Positions 34,001 to 41,118 of a stretch of 64,000 bases of DNA are shown here, in pieces. Position 1 is the first letter of the stretch, and each line of letters begins with the position of its first letter. The notes beneath the pieces are model-generated. The model saw only the letters and a program-made list of their open reading frames with translations, did no database searches and was not told the origin of the DNA. The translations under genes and the position numbers were made by a program. Source of the stretch: Grimontia sedimenti (GTDB taxonomy: Bacteria; Pseudomonadota; Gammaproteobacteria; Enterobacterales; Vibrionaceae); assembly GCF_011045095.1 (NCBI RefSeq), contig NZ_JAALDL010000001.1, positions 248,001-312,000 of the forward strand, read 5' to 3'.

Positions 34001-34645
34001 GCGGTGGGTATCGGTGGTGCTTACATGTGTGTATATGGCATGGAAGGGCCGGGCGGTTACCAGTTAATGGGGCGCACACTCCAGATGTGGAACCGATACA
34101 ACCAGACTGAGGCATTTACTCAGCCTTGGTTATTACGCTTTTTCGACCAGATTCGCTTCTATCCTGTCTCGCCTGAAGAACTCACTCAAATCCGCCGTGA
34201 TTTTCCTCGTGGCAAGTTTGATGTTCGCATTGAAGAAACCCGTTTCAGCCTCGCTGAATACGAGGCCATGTTGGCGAAAGAAAGTGAGTCCATCAGCGCG
34301 TTTAAAACTCAACAGCAAGCTGCGTTTGACGCTGAGCGTCAGCGTTGGGAAGAGACCGGAAAGGCGAACTTTGTTGCCGAAGTCGTGGACAGTGCAGAAA
34401 CAAGCCTCGAAGTGCTCGAAAGCGGCCAGTTCCCCGTGACCGCTCAGTTAGCAGGGAATGTGTGGCAACTACTGGCTAAACCCGGCGATACCATCGAAGT
34501 GGGGCAGCCACTGCTTATCGTTGAATCAATGAAAATGGAAATTGAAGTGACAGCGTCACAATCAGGACGCGTGGTCCGAATGTCTAAAAGCGAAGGTGAG
34601 CAAATTCGCGCCGGACAAACACTGTTAATCATGGAGCAAATCTAA
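31013..34645 (+). CDS. Guanidine carboxylase (urea carboxylase family)
   Basis: A 1210-residue biotin enzyme. The biotin carboxylase/ATP-grasp part covers about residues 1-455 ([11 protein letters not shown] glycine loop, [10 protein letters not shown]). An AHS2/KipA domain follows from about 465 ([20 protein letters not shown]), then an AHS1/KipI domain from about 800. The biotinyl domain at the end has ESMKMEIEV with K1174. It carboxylates guanidine (or urea) with ATP and bicarbonate. Two guanidine riboswitches and deiminase neighbours favour guanidine. An upstream in-frame start at 30962 would run through the second riboswitch and was rejected. Confidence 0.88.
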   Translation: [1210 protein letters not shown]

Positions 34646-36400
34646 ATGGAATTTACGTCAATTCAACAACTGTTGGCGGCTTATCAGTCAGGTGACACCA
34701 CGCCGGCAGATTATCTCTATTCCCAGTGGAAAAAAGCGCAAAACGATCAGCATAATTGCTGGATTAGCATGATCAGCGAAGCGCAATTGGATGGCTACCT
34801 GAAAGCGTTGAGAAACCACAAACCGGAAAATAAGCCGCTTTATGGTGTACCGTTTGCCATTAAAGACAACATCGATCTGGCGGGATTGCAAACGACAGCA
34901 GCCTGCAAAGAATTTGCCTACACACCGGGTCAATCTGCGTTTGTGGTGCAGGCTTTAATCGAGGCGGGCGCGGTGCCTTTGGGTAAAACCAACCTCGACC
35001 AGTTCGCTACAGGGTTAAATGGCACACGCAGTCCATTCGGAGCCTGTAAGAACAGTATTGACCCAGCATACGTTTCTGGTGGTTCAAGCTCTGGCAGCGC
35101 AGTTTCCGTTGCTCTGGGTCAGGTCATGTTTTCTTTGGGCACGGACACGGCGGGCTCAGGTCGGATACCGGCAGCTTTTAACCGATTGGTGGGGATGAAA
35201 GCCAGCATTGGGCGGATCAGCTGCCGTGGCGTGGTGCCAGCGTGCAGAACGCTTGATTGCGTGACTTTGTTTGCACACAGCGTTGAAGACATTGAATACC
35301 TGCTGCCTATCGCTGGCCAGTATGATGCGGGTGACGCTTACGCCCGTGACTTTTCTGAGTCCGATGCCGACATCGTTTATCTTTCTGATGCAGTCAGGAT
35401 TGGTGTACCGAAGACAGAGAACCTAGAGTTTTTTGGTAATGCTGACTTTGAGCGCCGGTTTGAGTTGAGTAAAGAAAAGCTCGCTGCAAATGGTGCCGAG
35501 CTGGTGGAGATGGACATTCAGGATTTCCTGGATGCCGCGATCTTGCTTTATCAGGGGCCTTGGGTGGCAGAGCGTTATGCCGCCATAGAAGGCTTTTTTG
35601 ATGAGCATGAAACGCAGTGTGAACCGACGATTCAGGCGATCCTAGGTGGTGCAGCTAACTTCTCAGCGGTGGATGCGTTCAATGCTCAGTATCAATTGAA
35701 AACACTGAAAAAGCGCTGTGATGCCAAGCTGAAAACCGTTGATGCAGTTATCGTTCCGACGTCTGGGACGATTTACACCATCGAAGAAATGCTTGATGAC
35801 CCCATCCAGAAAAATACCGACTTTGGTTATTACACCAACTTCATGAACCTTCTGGATTATGCCGCGATTGCGATTCCCGCGGATGACGAAACGGAGCAGA
35901 TGCCGTTTGGTATTACGCTGTTTTCTGACCAAGGCAGTGAATCCAAGTTGCTGGACCTTGCCAAAGCTTATACTGCCAACGAAGCCGTTTCGGTGGGCGA
36001 GTCGATTGATGAAACCATGGTCATTGCCGTTTGCGGTGCTCACATGGAAGGTTTGCCACTCAATCACCAGTTGAAAGATCGCCATGCGAGCTTTATCGAT
36101 AAACGCCGGAGTGCGCCGAGTTACCGTTTCTATGCGCTGGCAGGGGAAGGGCCCAAACGCCCCGGCATGGTGCGCGTGAACGAAGCTGGCGTCAGCATTG
36201 AAATGGAGCTTTGGGAAGTGCCGACATCCAGCGTGGGTGATTTTCTCGCTGGCATTCCCAGCCCGTTGGGCCTGGGCAAAGTGGAGTTGGATGATGGTAC
36301 CTGGGTGACTGGGTTTATCTGTCAGGCATCTGCAATTGAAGGTGCGAAAGATATTTCATCCTATGGTAGTTGGCGTTTGTATCTGACTAACAATAGCTAG
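34646..36400 (+). CDS. atzF: Allophanate hydrolase
   Basis: A 584-residue amidase-signature enzyme that cleaves allophanate into ammonia and carbon dioxide, the last step of the pathway. The Ser-Ser-Lys triad region is clear: FAIKDNID (Lys), GGSSSGSAVSVA (Ser) and TDTAGSGRIPA (nucleophile Ser). The AtzF-specific C-terminal domain follows from about residue 455 (VAVCGAHMEGLPLNHQL). Length matches AtzF proteins. ATG directly follows the carboxylase stop, so translation is coupled. Confidence 0.93.
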   Translation: MEFTSIQQLLAAYQSGDTTPADYLYSQWKKAQNDQHNCWISMISEAQLDGYLKALRNHKPENKPLYGVPFAIKDNIDLAGLQTTAACKEFAYTPGQSAFVVQALIEAGAVPLGKTNLDQFATGLNGTRSPFGACKNSIDPAYVSGGSSSGSAVSVALGQVMFSLGTDTAGSGRIPAAFNRLVGMKASIGRISCRGVVPACRTLDCVTLFAHSVEDIEYLLPIAGQYDAGDAYARDFSESDADIVYLSDAVRIGVPKTENLEFFGNADFERRFELSKEKLAANGAELVEMDIQDFLDAAILLYQGPWVAERYAAIEGFFDEHETQCEPTIQAILGGAANFSAVDAFNAQYQLKTLKKRCDAKLKTVDAVIVPTSGTIYTIEEMLDDPIQKNTDFGYYTNFMNLLDYAAIAIPADDETEQMPFGITLFSDQGSESKLLDLAKAYTANEAVSVGESIDETMVIAVCGAHMEGLPLNHQLKDRHASFIDKRRSAPSYRFYALAGEGPKRPGMVRVNEAGVSIEMELWEVPTSSVGDFLAGIPSPLGLGKVELDDGTWVTGFICQASAIEGAKDISSYGSWRLYLTNNS

Positions 36401-36414
36401 CGGTTTTGGTGTTG

Positions 36415-36446
36415 AAAAAGCGGGCAATTAAAGCCTGCTTTTTTTG
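36415..36446 (+). terminator. Terminator of the guanidine operon
   Basis: AAAAAGCGGGC pairs with GCCTGCTTTTT (one G-T pair) around a 7-nt loop, followed by T7. It lies 15 bp after the allophanate hydrolase stop. Confidence 0.85.
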
Positions 36447-36508
36447 TTTGCTTTTGGTTCGTTGGGCGATACACTCCGCGCCCTTGAACTTTGAGAGATT
36501 CATTCTGA

Positions 36509-36925
36509 ATGAAAAAGGTAATGCTGAGTGTGGCGCTGGTTTCAGCGACACTGCTTTCAGGTTGTGTAACGTTCCCAACGCCACAATCTGAACAAGTTAA
36601 AGTCATCTGGGACGATGTAAATGCCATTCAGGGATGTGAACACAAAGGCACAGTGATCGGCTCTGAAGGCCATTTTTACGACTATTGGCTGCATGCTGAC
36701 AAAGACATGGTTTGGGGAACCCTAAATCAAATGCGTATTAAAGCGGCAGACAAAGGCGCGAACGTCTTGTACTTGTATCAGCCATTTGGTTTCTCTTCTT
36801 CAGTAACCATGTTCGGTAATGCCTACGCATGTGAAAATGCCGCTGCTATCGAGGATACGATGGCTGATTTAGAAGCTGTTGAAGTCGAAGTAAACAGCGA
36901 AATCGAAGCGTCTGAAACGCCGTAA
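36509..36925 (+). CDS. DUF4156-like lipoprotein
   Basis: A 138-residue lipoprotein with lipobox LLSGC (Cys19). The mature part has VKVIWDDVNAIQGCEHKGTVIGSEGHFYDYW and a later AADKGANVLYLYQ, the pattern of DUF4156 proteins (YjfO/RcsF-like fold). Cysteines at GCEHKG and YACENA could pair. The tail is acidic and probably disordered. Function of the family is not established. It has its own terminator. Confidence 0.75.
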   Translation: MKKVMLSVALVSATLLSGCVTFPTPQSEQVKVIWDDVNAIQGCEHKGTVIGSEGHFYDYWLHADKDMVWGTLNQMRIKAADKGANVLYLYQPFGFSSSVTMFGNAYACENAAAIEDTMADLEAVEVEVNSEIEASETP

Positions 36926-36949
36926 TTCGGTCTTTCTTCAGAGGAGTTT

Positions 36950-36982
36950 TAAAAGGCTGCGGATACTCATCGCGGCCTTTTT
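36950..36982 (+). terminator. Terminator after the DUF4156 gene
   Basis: AAAAGGCTGCG pairs with CGCGGCCTTTT with one mismatch, followed by a T6 run. Confidence 0.75.
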
Positions 36983-37069
36983 TATCCTCGTTTTTGCGTA
37001 CCTCTCTGAAAACACATGCACCATTCTTTTTGCAAATGATAATGATTAGTATTTGACTCAATGAATTTA

Positions 37070-37088
37070 AATGTTATGTTATAACGTA
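37070..37088 (+). promoter_or_regulatory. Zur operator upstream of ykgM-ykgO
   Basis: AATGTTAT-GTT-ATAACGTA has a perfect left arm identical to the box at 4630 (including the GTT centre) and a right arm with two mismatches. It lies 26 bp before the ykgM start. This is the standard Zur target for zinc-free ribosomal protein genes. Confidence 0.85.
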
Positions 37089-37114
37089 GCAATCATGAGT
37101 TGGAGGGCATTATC

Positions 37115-37360
37115 ATGAAACCAGGTATCCATCCGGAATACAGAACTGTGGCGTTCCACGACACAGGCGCAAACGAATACATTCTTGTCGGTTCGACAGT
37201 GCAAACCAAACGCACGGTGGAATTGGATGGCAAAACCTATCCCTATGTGACGCTGGATGTTTCATCGCATTCGCATCCTTTCTATACCGGTAAGCAAAAA
37301 TGGCGAAGCAAGATGGTCGCGTGGCGCGATTCAATCAACGCTTTGGTGGCAAGAATCTGA
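37115..37360 (+). CDS. ykgM: Zinc-independent 50S ribosomal protein L31 (type B)
   Basis: An 81-residue L31 of type B (RpmE2), [10 protein letters not shown] at the start and [10 protein letters not shown] near the end. It lacks the CxxC zinc motif of standard L31. Under zinc starvation this form replaces the zinc-containing protein on ribosomes, freeing zinc. The ATG at 37115 follows TGGAGGGC. It lies behind a Zur box and 17 bp before ykgO. Confidence 0.95.
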   Translation: MKPGIHPEYRTVAFHDTGANEYILVGSTVQTKRTVELDGKTYPYVTLDVSSHSHPFYTGKQKWRSKMVAWRDSINALVARI

Positions 37361-37377
37361 AAGCAGGGAAGTAAACG

Positions 37378-37521
37378 ATGCAAGTATTGAGTTCACTGAA
37401 AAGTGCAAAGAACCGAAGCAAAGATTGTCAGGTGGTGAAACGCCGCGGACGTCTCTATGTGATTTGCAAATCCAATCCGCGTTTCAAAGCGGTTCAGGGA
37501 AAAGTGAAGAAGAAAAAGTAG
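37378..37521 (+). CDS. ykgO: Zinc-independent 50S ribosomal protein L36 (type B)
   Basis: A 47-residue very basic protein: begins [18 protein letters not shown], contains [16 protein letters not shown], and ends in KVKKKK. It is the RpmJ2 form of L36, lacking the three-Cys-one-His zinc site of ordinary L36 (only C17 and C30 remain). It is co-transcribed with ykgM under Zur. The start follows AGGGAAG. Confidence 0.93.
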   Translation: MQVLSSLKSAKNRSKDCQVVKRRGRLYVICKSNPRFKAVQGKVKKKK

Positions 37522-37548
37522 TGCAATCAAATGTACGTTGGTTGGCTC

Positions 37549-37873
37549 AGAAAAGCCTGAATCCAGGGGCTGTTGACCTTTGGTGATGATTTTTGCAGCA
37601 GTTTGTGGGGATTTTATGCAAGGCAGAGGCTTCGATGTGTAGCTGGCCTACATGAGAAGCCGATAACGCAGCAGAAATTCCCCACAAACGCTGCCCGAAG
37701 GGTTCGACTGCGCGTCCCGTACTCTAAGCGTTTTATGCTTTGTTGAGGTGTATTTGCTTAGAATGACTAGGCTACACACACCTCGCCGCGCCTAAAACGC
37801 TTATAGCGAGAACAAAATTTAACCACCAAAGGTCAACAGCCCCTAGAAAGGGTTCAGGCTTTTCTATTTTTTG
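37549..37873 (+). terminator. Terminator of ykgM-ykgO, split by an inserted element
   Basis: The left arm AGAAAAGCCTGAATCC (37549-37564) and right arm GGGTTCAGGCTTTTCT (37850-37865) pair over 16 bp with one G-T pair, and A-T6 follows. In the uninterrupted form the loop would be only AGAAA (37845-37849). The arms are now 285 nt apart because a 280-bp inverted-repeat element sits between them. Confidence 0.75.
37565..37844. mobile_element. 280-bp MITE-like element with perfect 21-bp inverted ends
   Basis: Both ends are the same 21 bp in opposite orientation: the left starts AGGGGCTGTTGACCTT (37565) and the right ends AAGGTCAACAGCCCCT (37844). The inside has no ORF and contains further partial palindromes such as TAAGCGTTTTA / TAAAACGCTTA (37725-37801). 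No transposase is present, so it would be moved in trans. It sits exactly in the terminator loop. No clear target duplication is visible. Confidence 0.75.
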
Positions 37874-37890
37874 CAGCTAAGTTATGACGA

Positions 37891-39042
37891 TCAAATTGCT
37901 TTGGCTAGCCCGCTTGCTAAGCGACTTACCGCTTCAGCTAATTCTGTTGGTGTCGCGTTAGTGAAGTTCAGGCGAAGCGCCGCTTTTGCAGCTTCAGGTT
38001 GCGGATAGAAAACTGGGCTTGGAACCACAGCAACGCCATCTTTCAGCAGCTCTTTCGCCAATTTGAAGGTGTCACAGCTTGGCAGGGTGACCCAAACAAA
38101 CATACCACCATCGACTGGCTTAATTTCACAACCTTCCGGCAACTTATCTTGCAATTCTGAATACAATGTCTCGTAGCGCGATTTGTAAAGCGTACGAATA
38201 GTATCAATGTGGTAGTCAAAGTTGTCGTGCTTTAGTAGACCCAGCAAAAGCGCCTGCATTGGCACGCTTGAGTGCAGATCTGCACCTTGTTTGATTTTGA
38301 TAAGGGGTTCCAGGTAGCTGCGTTTGCCGCTAACGATCCCCACGCGTAGACCAGGCGACGCAATTTTCGAGAAAGAGCGGAGCACGATAGAGTGCTGCGG
38401 ACAGAAATCAGAAACCAGTGGAATCGCTTCGCCTGAAAAACGCAATTCGCGGTAAGGGGCATCTTCAATCAGTGCCACATTATATTGCTCACAGAGTGCA
38501 GCAACCTGTTTACGGGTTTCCAGCGACCAGCACACACCCGTTGGGTTGTGGAAATCTGGCACCGCGTAGAACATTTTTGGTGACTGCTCATAGAACACAG
38601 TGCGCAAGGCTTCGATATCAGGGCCGAACTCGGTTTGCGGAACCGTCACGATATCTGCCTGAACCAGTCCAAATACCTGCATTGCACCCAGATAGCTAGG
38701 GGCTTCCATCACCACTTTATCGCCAGGGTTCACGTAAGCACGGGCAATCAGGTCAAGCCCTTGTTGAGAACCAGTGCAAGCCATCGCAATATGAGTATCT
38801 GGCAGTTGGAAGTAATCAGTCAGGAAGTTCAATAGCGGCGTATAACCCGCGGTAGCACCGTATTGAAAGACTTCTGGCATCTCAGAAAGAGTTTCGAGTG
38901 TTGGCTTCATCAGATCAATGGGAAATGTCTTTTCATCAGGCAAACCACCTGCCAGTGAAATAACGTTCTTATCTGATGCCGCAGCAAGAATTTCACGAAT
39001 GTACGAAGACGGGGTCTGTTGAAGAGACTTAGCGATTTCCAT
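37891..39042 (-). CDS. PLP-dependent aminotransferase (class I/II, MocR-like catalytic type)
   Basis: A 384-residue fold-type I aminotransferase. GSQQGLDLIARAYVNPGD and the PLP site PDFHNPTGVCWSLETR are of the 2-aminoadipate/multi-substrate type; the Schiff-base lysine is in SFSKIASPGLRVG. No DNA-binding domain is attached, so it is an enzyme rather than a MocR regulator. The ATG at 39042 follows CAGGTG; a longer start at 39078 lacks support. It is divergent from an AraC-type regulator that may control it. Substrate is probably an aromatic, branched or dicarboxylic amino acid. Confidence 0.87.
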   Translation of the reverse strand: MEIAKSLQQTPSSYIREILAAASDKNVISLAGGLPDEKTFPIDLMKPTLETLSEMPEVFQYGATAGYTPLLNFLTDYFQLPDTHIAMACTGSQQGLDLIARAYVNPGDKVVMEAPSYLGAMQVFGLVQADIVTVPQTEFGPDIEALRTVFYEQSPKMFYAVPDFHNPTGVCWSLETRKQVAALCEQYNVALIEDAPYRELRFSGEAIPLVSDFCPQHSIVLRSFSKIASPGLRVGIVSGKRSYLEPLIKIKQGADLHSSVPMQALLLGLLKHDNFDYHIDTIRTLYKSRYETLYSELQDKLPEGCEIKPVDGGMFVWVTLPSCDTFKLAKELLKDGVAVVPSPVFYPQPEAAKAALRLNFTNATPTELAEAVSRLASGLAKAI

Positions 39043-39121
39043 GTTTGCACCTGATTGAGTTTTTATTATTGGCCCCATTTAGGGGGATTGAATCATATTA
39101 CTCCTCGTTGATTGTTTTCGT

Positions 39122-39158
39122 ATGTCTGTTTATGCTCTTAAACATGTCCATTTATGCT
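39122..39158. promoter_or_regulatory. Tandem direct repeat, candidate AraC-family operator
   Basis: ATGTCTGTTTATGCT (39122) and ATGTCCATTTATGCT (39144) are 13/15 identical and 22 bp apart, two helical turns. This is the usual arrangement for AraC-type activators. The second copy overlaps the ATG at 39154, so the gene more likely starts at 39169. Confidence 0.5.
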
Positions 39159-39168
39159 ATTTCCATTA

Positions 39169-40038
39169 ATGAGCCAACAGCATATTTCACGCATCAATGA
39201 TGTGCTCTATTACATTCACAAAGATATTAGCCGTGACTTACCTGCAAAAGAACTGGCTGATGTGGCCGCGTATTCAGAGCAGCACTTTCATCGTATTTTT
39301 AAGAGTGTGGTGGGTGAATCAATTCATCAGTACATCCGGAGAACCCGCATGGAGTATGCGGCAAATCAATTGATGTTTGATGCAGGATCGTCAGTGTTGG
39401 AGATTGCCAATAAGTGTGGATTCAACTCAGTGTCTTCTTTCAGTCGTGCGTTCAAAGCGACTTTTCATGTCGCACCGGGAGAGTGGAGAAGGCATGAGTT
39501 GGAAGGGGACGAAAAGCCTTACTTACGAGACCCGGAAGTGGCGGCGGGTTATCACAGAGTATCTACCCGACAACTTCCTGAACCTAAAATCGTCGAAGTG
39601 CCAGAACGTTTCGCGGCATATGTTCGCCATGTTGGTTATAACCGCTCCATCAAGAATGCTTGGCGGGTGATGAGAGCTTGGGCGAACGCAGAAGGGCGGG
39701 ATGACACTATTCAGTTTGGTTTGCATCACTCCAATCCCGCTTGGGTTGAACTGGATAAATGCCGCTATGTCGCCTGCATTGCCATTGATAAACCCATCAA
39801 AGTGCGTGGGGTGGTGAATCAATTGGTGATTCCGGGAGGATTACATGCGGTATTCAGGCTAACGGGCGTTTATGGAGAGTTGCTGCCACAAATCAGTAAG
39901 GTGTTGGAACAATGGCTTCCAGCGTCTGGGTTCAAACTGAACTCGACACCTGCATATGTTCATTATCATAACAATCATTTTCTTAACGAAGATGAACGGT
40001 TCGAACTCGATTTCTATCTTCCTATCAGTTTTTATTAA
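39169..40038 (+). CDS. AraC-family regulator with GyrI-like effector domain
   Basis: A 289-residue regulator. The N-terminal double helix-turn-helix covers about residues 5-105 (LADVAAYSEQHFHRIFKSVVGES and VLEIANKCGFNSVSSFSRAFK are split over the two motifs). A C-terminal GyrI-like/SOUL-type ligand domain follows from about 125 (IVEVPERFAAYVRHVGYN). This order is that of the Rob/SoxS-related AraC-GyrI group. It is divergent from the aminotransferase gene. ATG 39154 is a possible longer start but lies in a repeated operator-like sequence. Confidence 0.85.
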   Translation: MSQQHISRINDVLYYIHKDISRDLPAKELADVAAYSEQHFHRIFKSVVGESIHQYIRRTRMEYAANQLMFDAGSSVLEIANKCGFNSVSSFSRAFKATFHVAPGEWRRHELEGDEKPYLRDPEVAAGYHRVSTRQLPEPKIVEVPERFAAYVRHVGYNRSIKNAWRVMRAWANAEGRDDTIQFGLHHSNPAWVELDKCRYVACIAIDKPIKVRGVVNQLVIPGGLHAVFRLTGVYGELLPQISKVLEQWLPASGFKLNSTPAYVHYHNNHFLNEDERFELDFYLPISFY

Positions 40039-40050
40039 CCGCACAGAAAG

Positions 40051-40080
40051 AAGAAAGCCGCCAAGTTTGGCGGCTTTCTT
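40051..40080. terminator. Bidirectional terminator between AraC and YitT-like genes
   Basis: A 13-bp perfect stem AAGAAAGCCGCCA / TGGCGGCTTTCTT with a 4-nt loop lies between two convergent genes and is symmetrical enough to serve both. Confidence 0.85.
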
Positions 40081-40098
40081 CTTTCTATCAGCGACTGT

Positions 40099-40707
40099 TT
40101 ATGCAGTTTGCGGTTTAGGCTGATAACGGCCTGGTTTATGGTTCATTGCCAATATCAGATTGGTAGAAATGGCGCCAACAACAGACAGAGCAATCAGCCA
40201 GAAATCAACGATAAACAAAGACATCACGACAATGCTGCAGTCCAGAGCCATCTGAACTTTTCCAGCGCGGATACCAAAACGTTCCTGTAAATACAGGGCG
40301 AGAATATTGAACCCTCCCAGGCTCATCTTGTGGCGGAAGATGACTAGCATCCCGATACCAATCAACCCACCGCCGAGAATGGAAGCATAAACAGGATCAA
40401 TGCGGGCAATCTCAATCACATGGTGTAGATGATCTACGGCGACTGAAACAATAGTGACTGCAATGAAGGTATTGAGGGTGAATCGCCAGCCCATACGCAT
40501 GACAGACAAAATGTAAAACGGCAGGTTCAGAGCGAAGAATATTTGGCCGAAGCTAAAGGTACTGACCTTAGTCAGGAAAATGGCAAGCCCTGCTGTACCA
40601 CCAGTCAATAAGCCGACTTTGTTGAAAAAAATAACACCAAGAGAAACCAGCGCACTGCCGAGCAACAATGCCAACAGGTTTTCTCTCAGACTATGTTCCT
40701 TATCCAT
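40099..40707 (-). CDS. YitT-family membrane protein
   Basis: A 202-residue integral membrane protein with about five helices. LTGGTAGLAIFLTKVSTFSFGQIFFALNLPFY near residues 34-65 and GGGLIGIGMLVIFRHKMSLGGFNILALYL near 112-140 match the YitT (DUF161) membrane domain. The C-terminal soluble domain seen in Gram-positive relatives is absent, as in the short proteobacterial form. Transport substrate is unknown. Confidence 0.85.
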   Translation of the reverse strand: MDKEHSLRENLLALLLGSALVSLGVIFFNKVGLLTGGTAGLAIFLTKVSTFSFGQIFFALNLPFYILSVMRMGWRFTLNTFIAVTIVSVAVDHLHHVIEIARIDPVYASILGGGLIGIGMLVIFRHKMSLGGFNILALYLQERFGIRAGKVQMALDCSIVVMSLFIVDFWLIALSVVGAISTNLILAMNHKPGRYQPKPQTA

Positions 40708-41118
40708 GATGTAGATTCCTTCCTTGGGTCGCTGCCAAAAAGAAAGCGCAGCGAAAAACAGGGCACAAGATGCGGAAATCAGGTGTGAAAGTCGAGATTA
40801 ATTGGGACATTGGAGAGCGTTGCGGTGTGGAGCAGGATTTACACATTGGGTTCACAGGCATGAGTTTTGGCTGAGGGAAAAACCACAAAAACTTGTACAA
40901 GGCTTAAATTTTGTATCACTTTTGCGAGGTTGGGGTAGTCTCTTAAACTATTCATCGATGTCTATTTTTCTTTTTTCATATTGTCGTATAGCTTTATCAC
41001 CCGGGCTCCTAAGAATGTTGCACTGCAAGCAATGTCGTTCAGCTAGCTTTAGAGTCAATGAGCAGATTGCCCGGAAAAAACCGAGCATCGTATTACTCTA
41101 TGTGTTGGTGTATACGCG
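40708..41118. other. Intergenic region upstream of the first EIIC-EAL gene
   Basis: A 411-bp gap. It must contain the YitT gene promoter (minus strand) and the EIIC-EAL gene promoter. An open frame at 40802-41122 has no family-like sequence or ribosome site. I looked for a c-di-GMP riboswitch and did not see one. Confidence 0.5.

Noticed and set aside
32519-34318. Several minus-strand open frames within the carboxylase
   Set aside because: Antisense shadows of a conserved 1210-codon enzyme; no ribosome sites or domains.
37039-37056. Fur-box-like GATAATGATTAG upstream of ykgM
   Set aside because: Only the first half matches the Fur consensus; the Zur box beside it explains regulation better.
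37257-37586. Open frame of 109 codons over ykgM-ykgO
   Set aside because: Out-of-frame shadow of two well-identified ribosomal protein genes.
40708-41118. c-di-GMP riboswitch upstream of an EAL gene
   Set aside because: Looked for GEMM signatures and found none.
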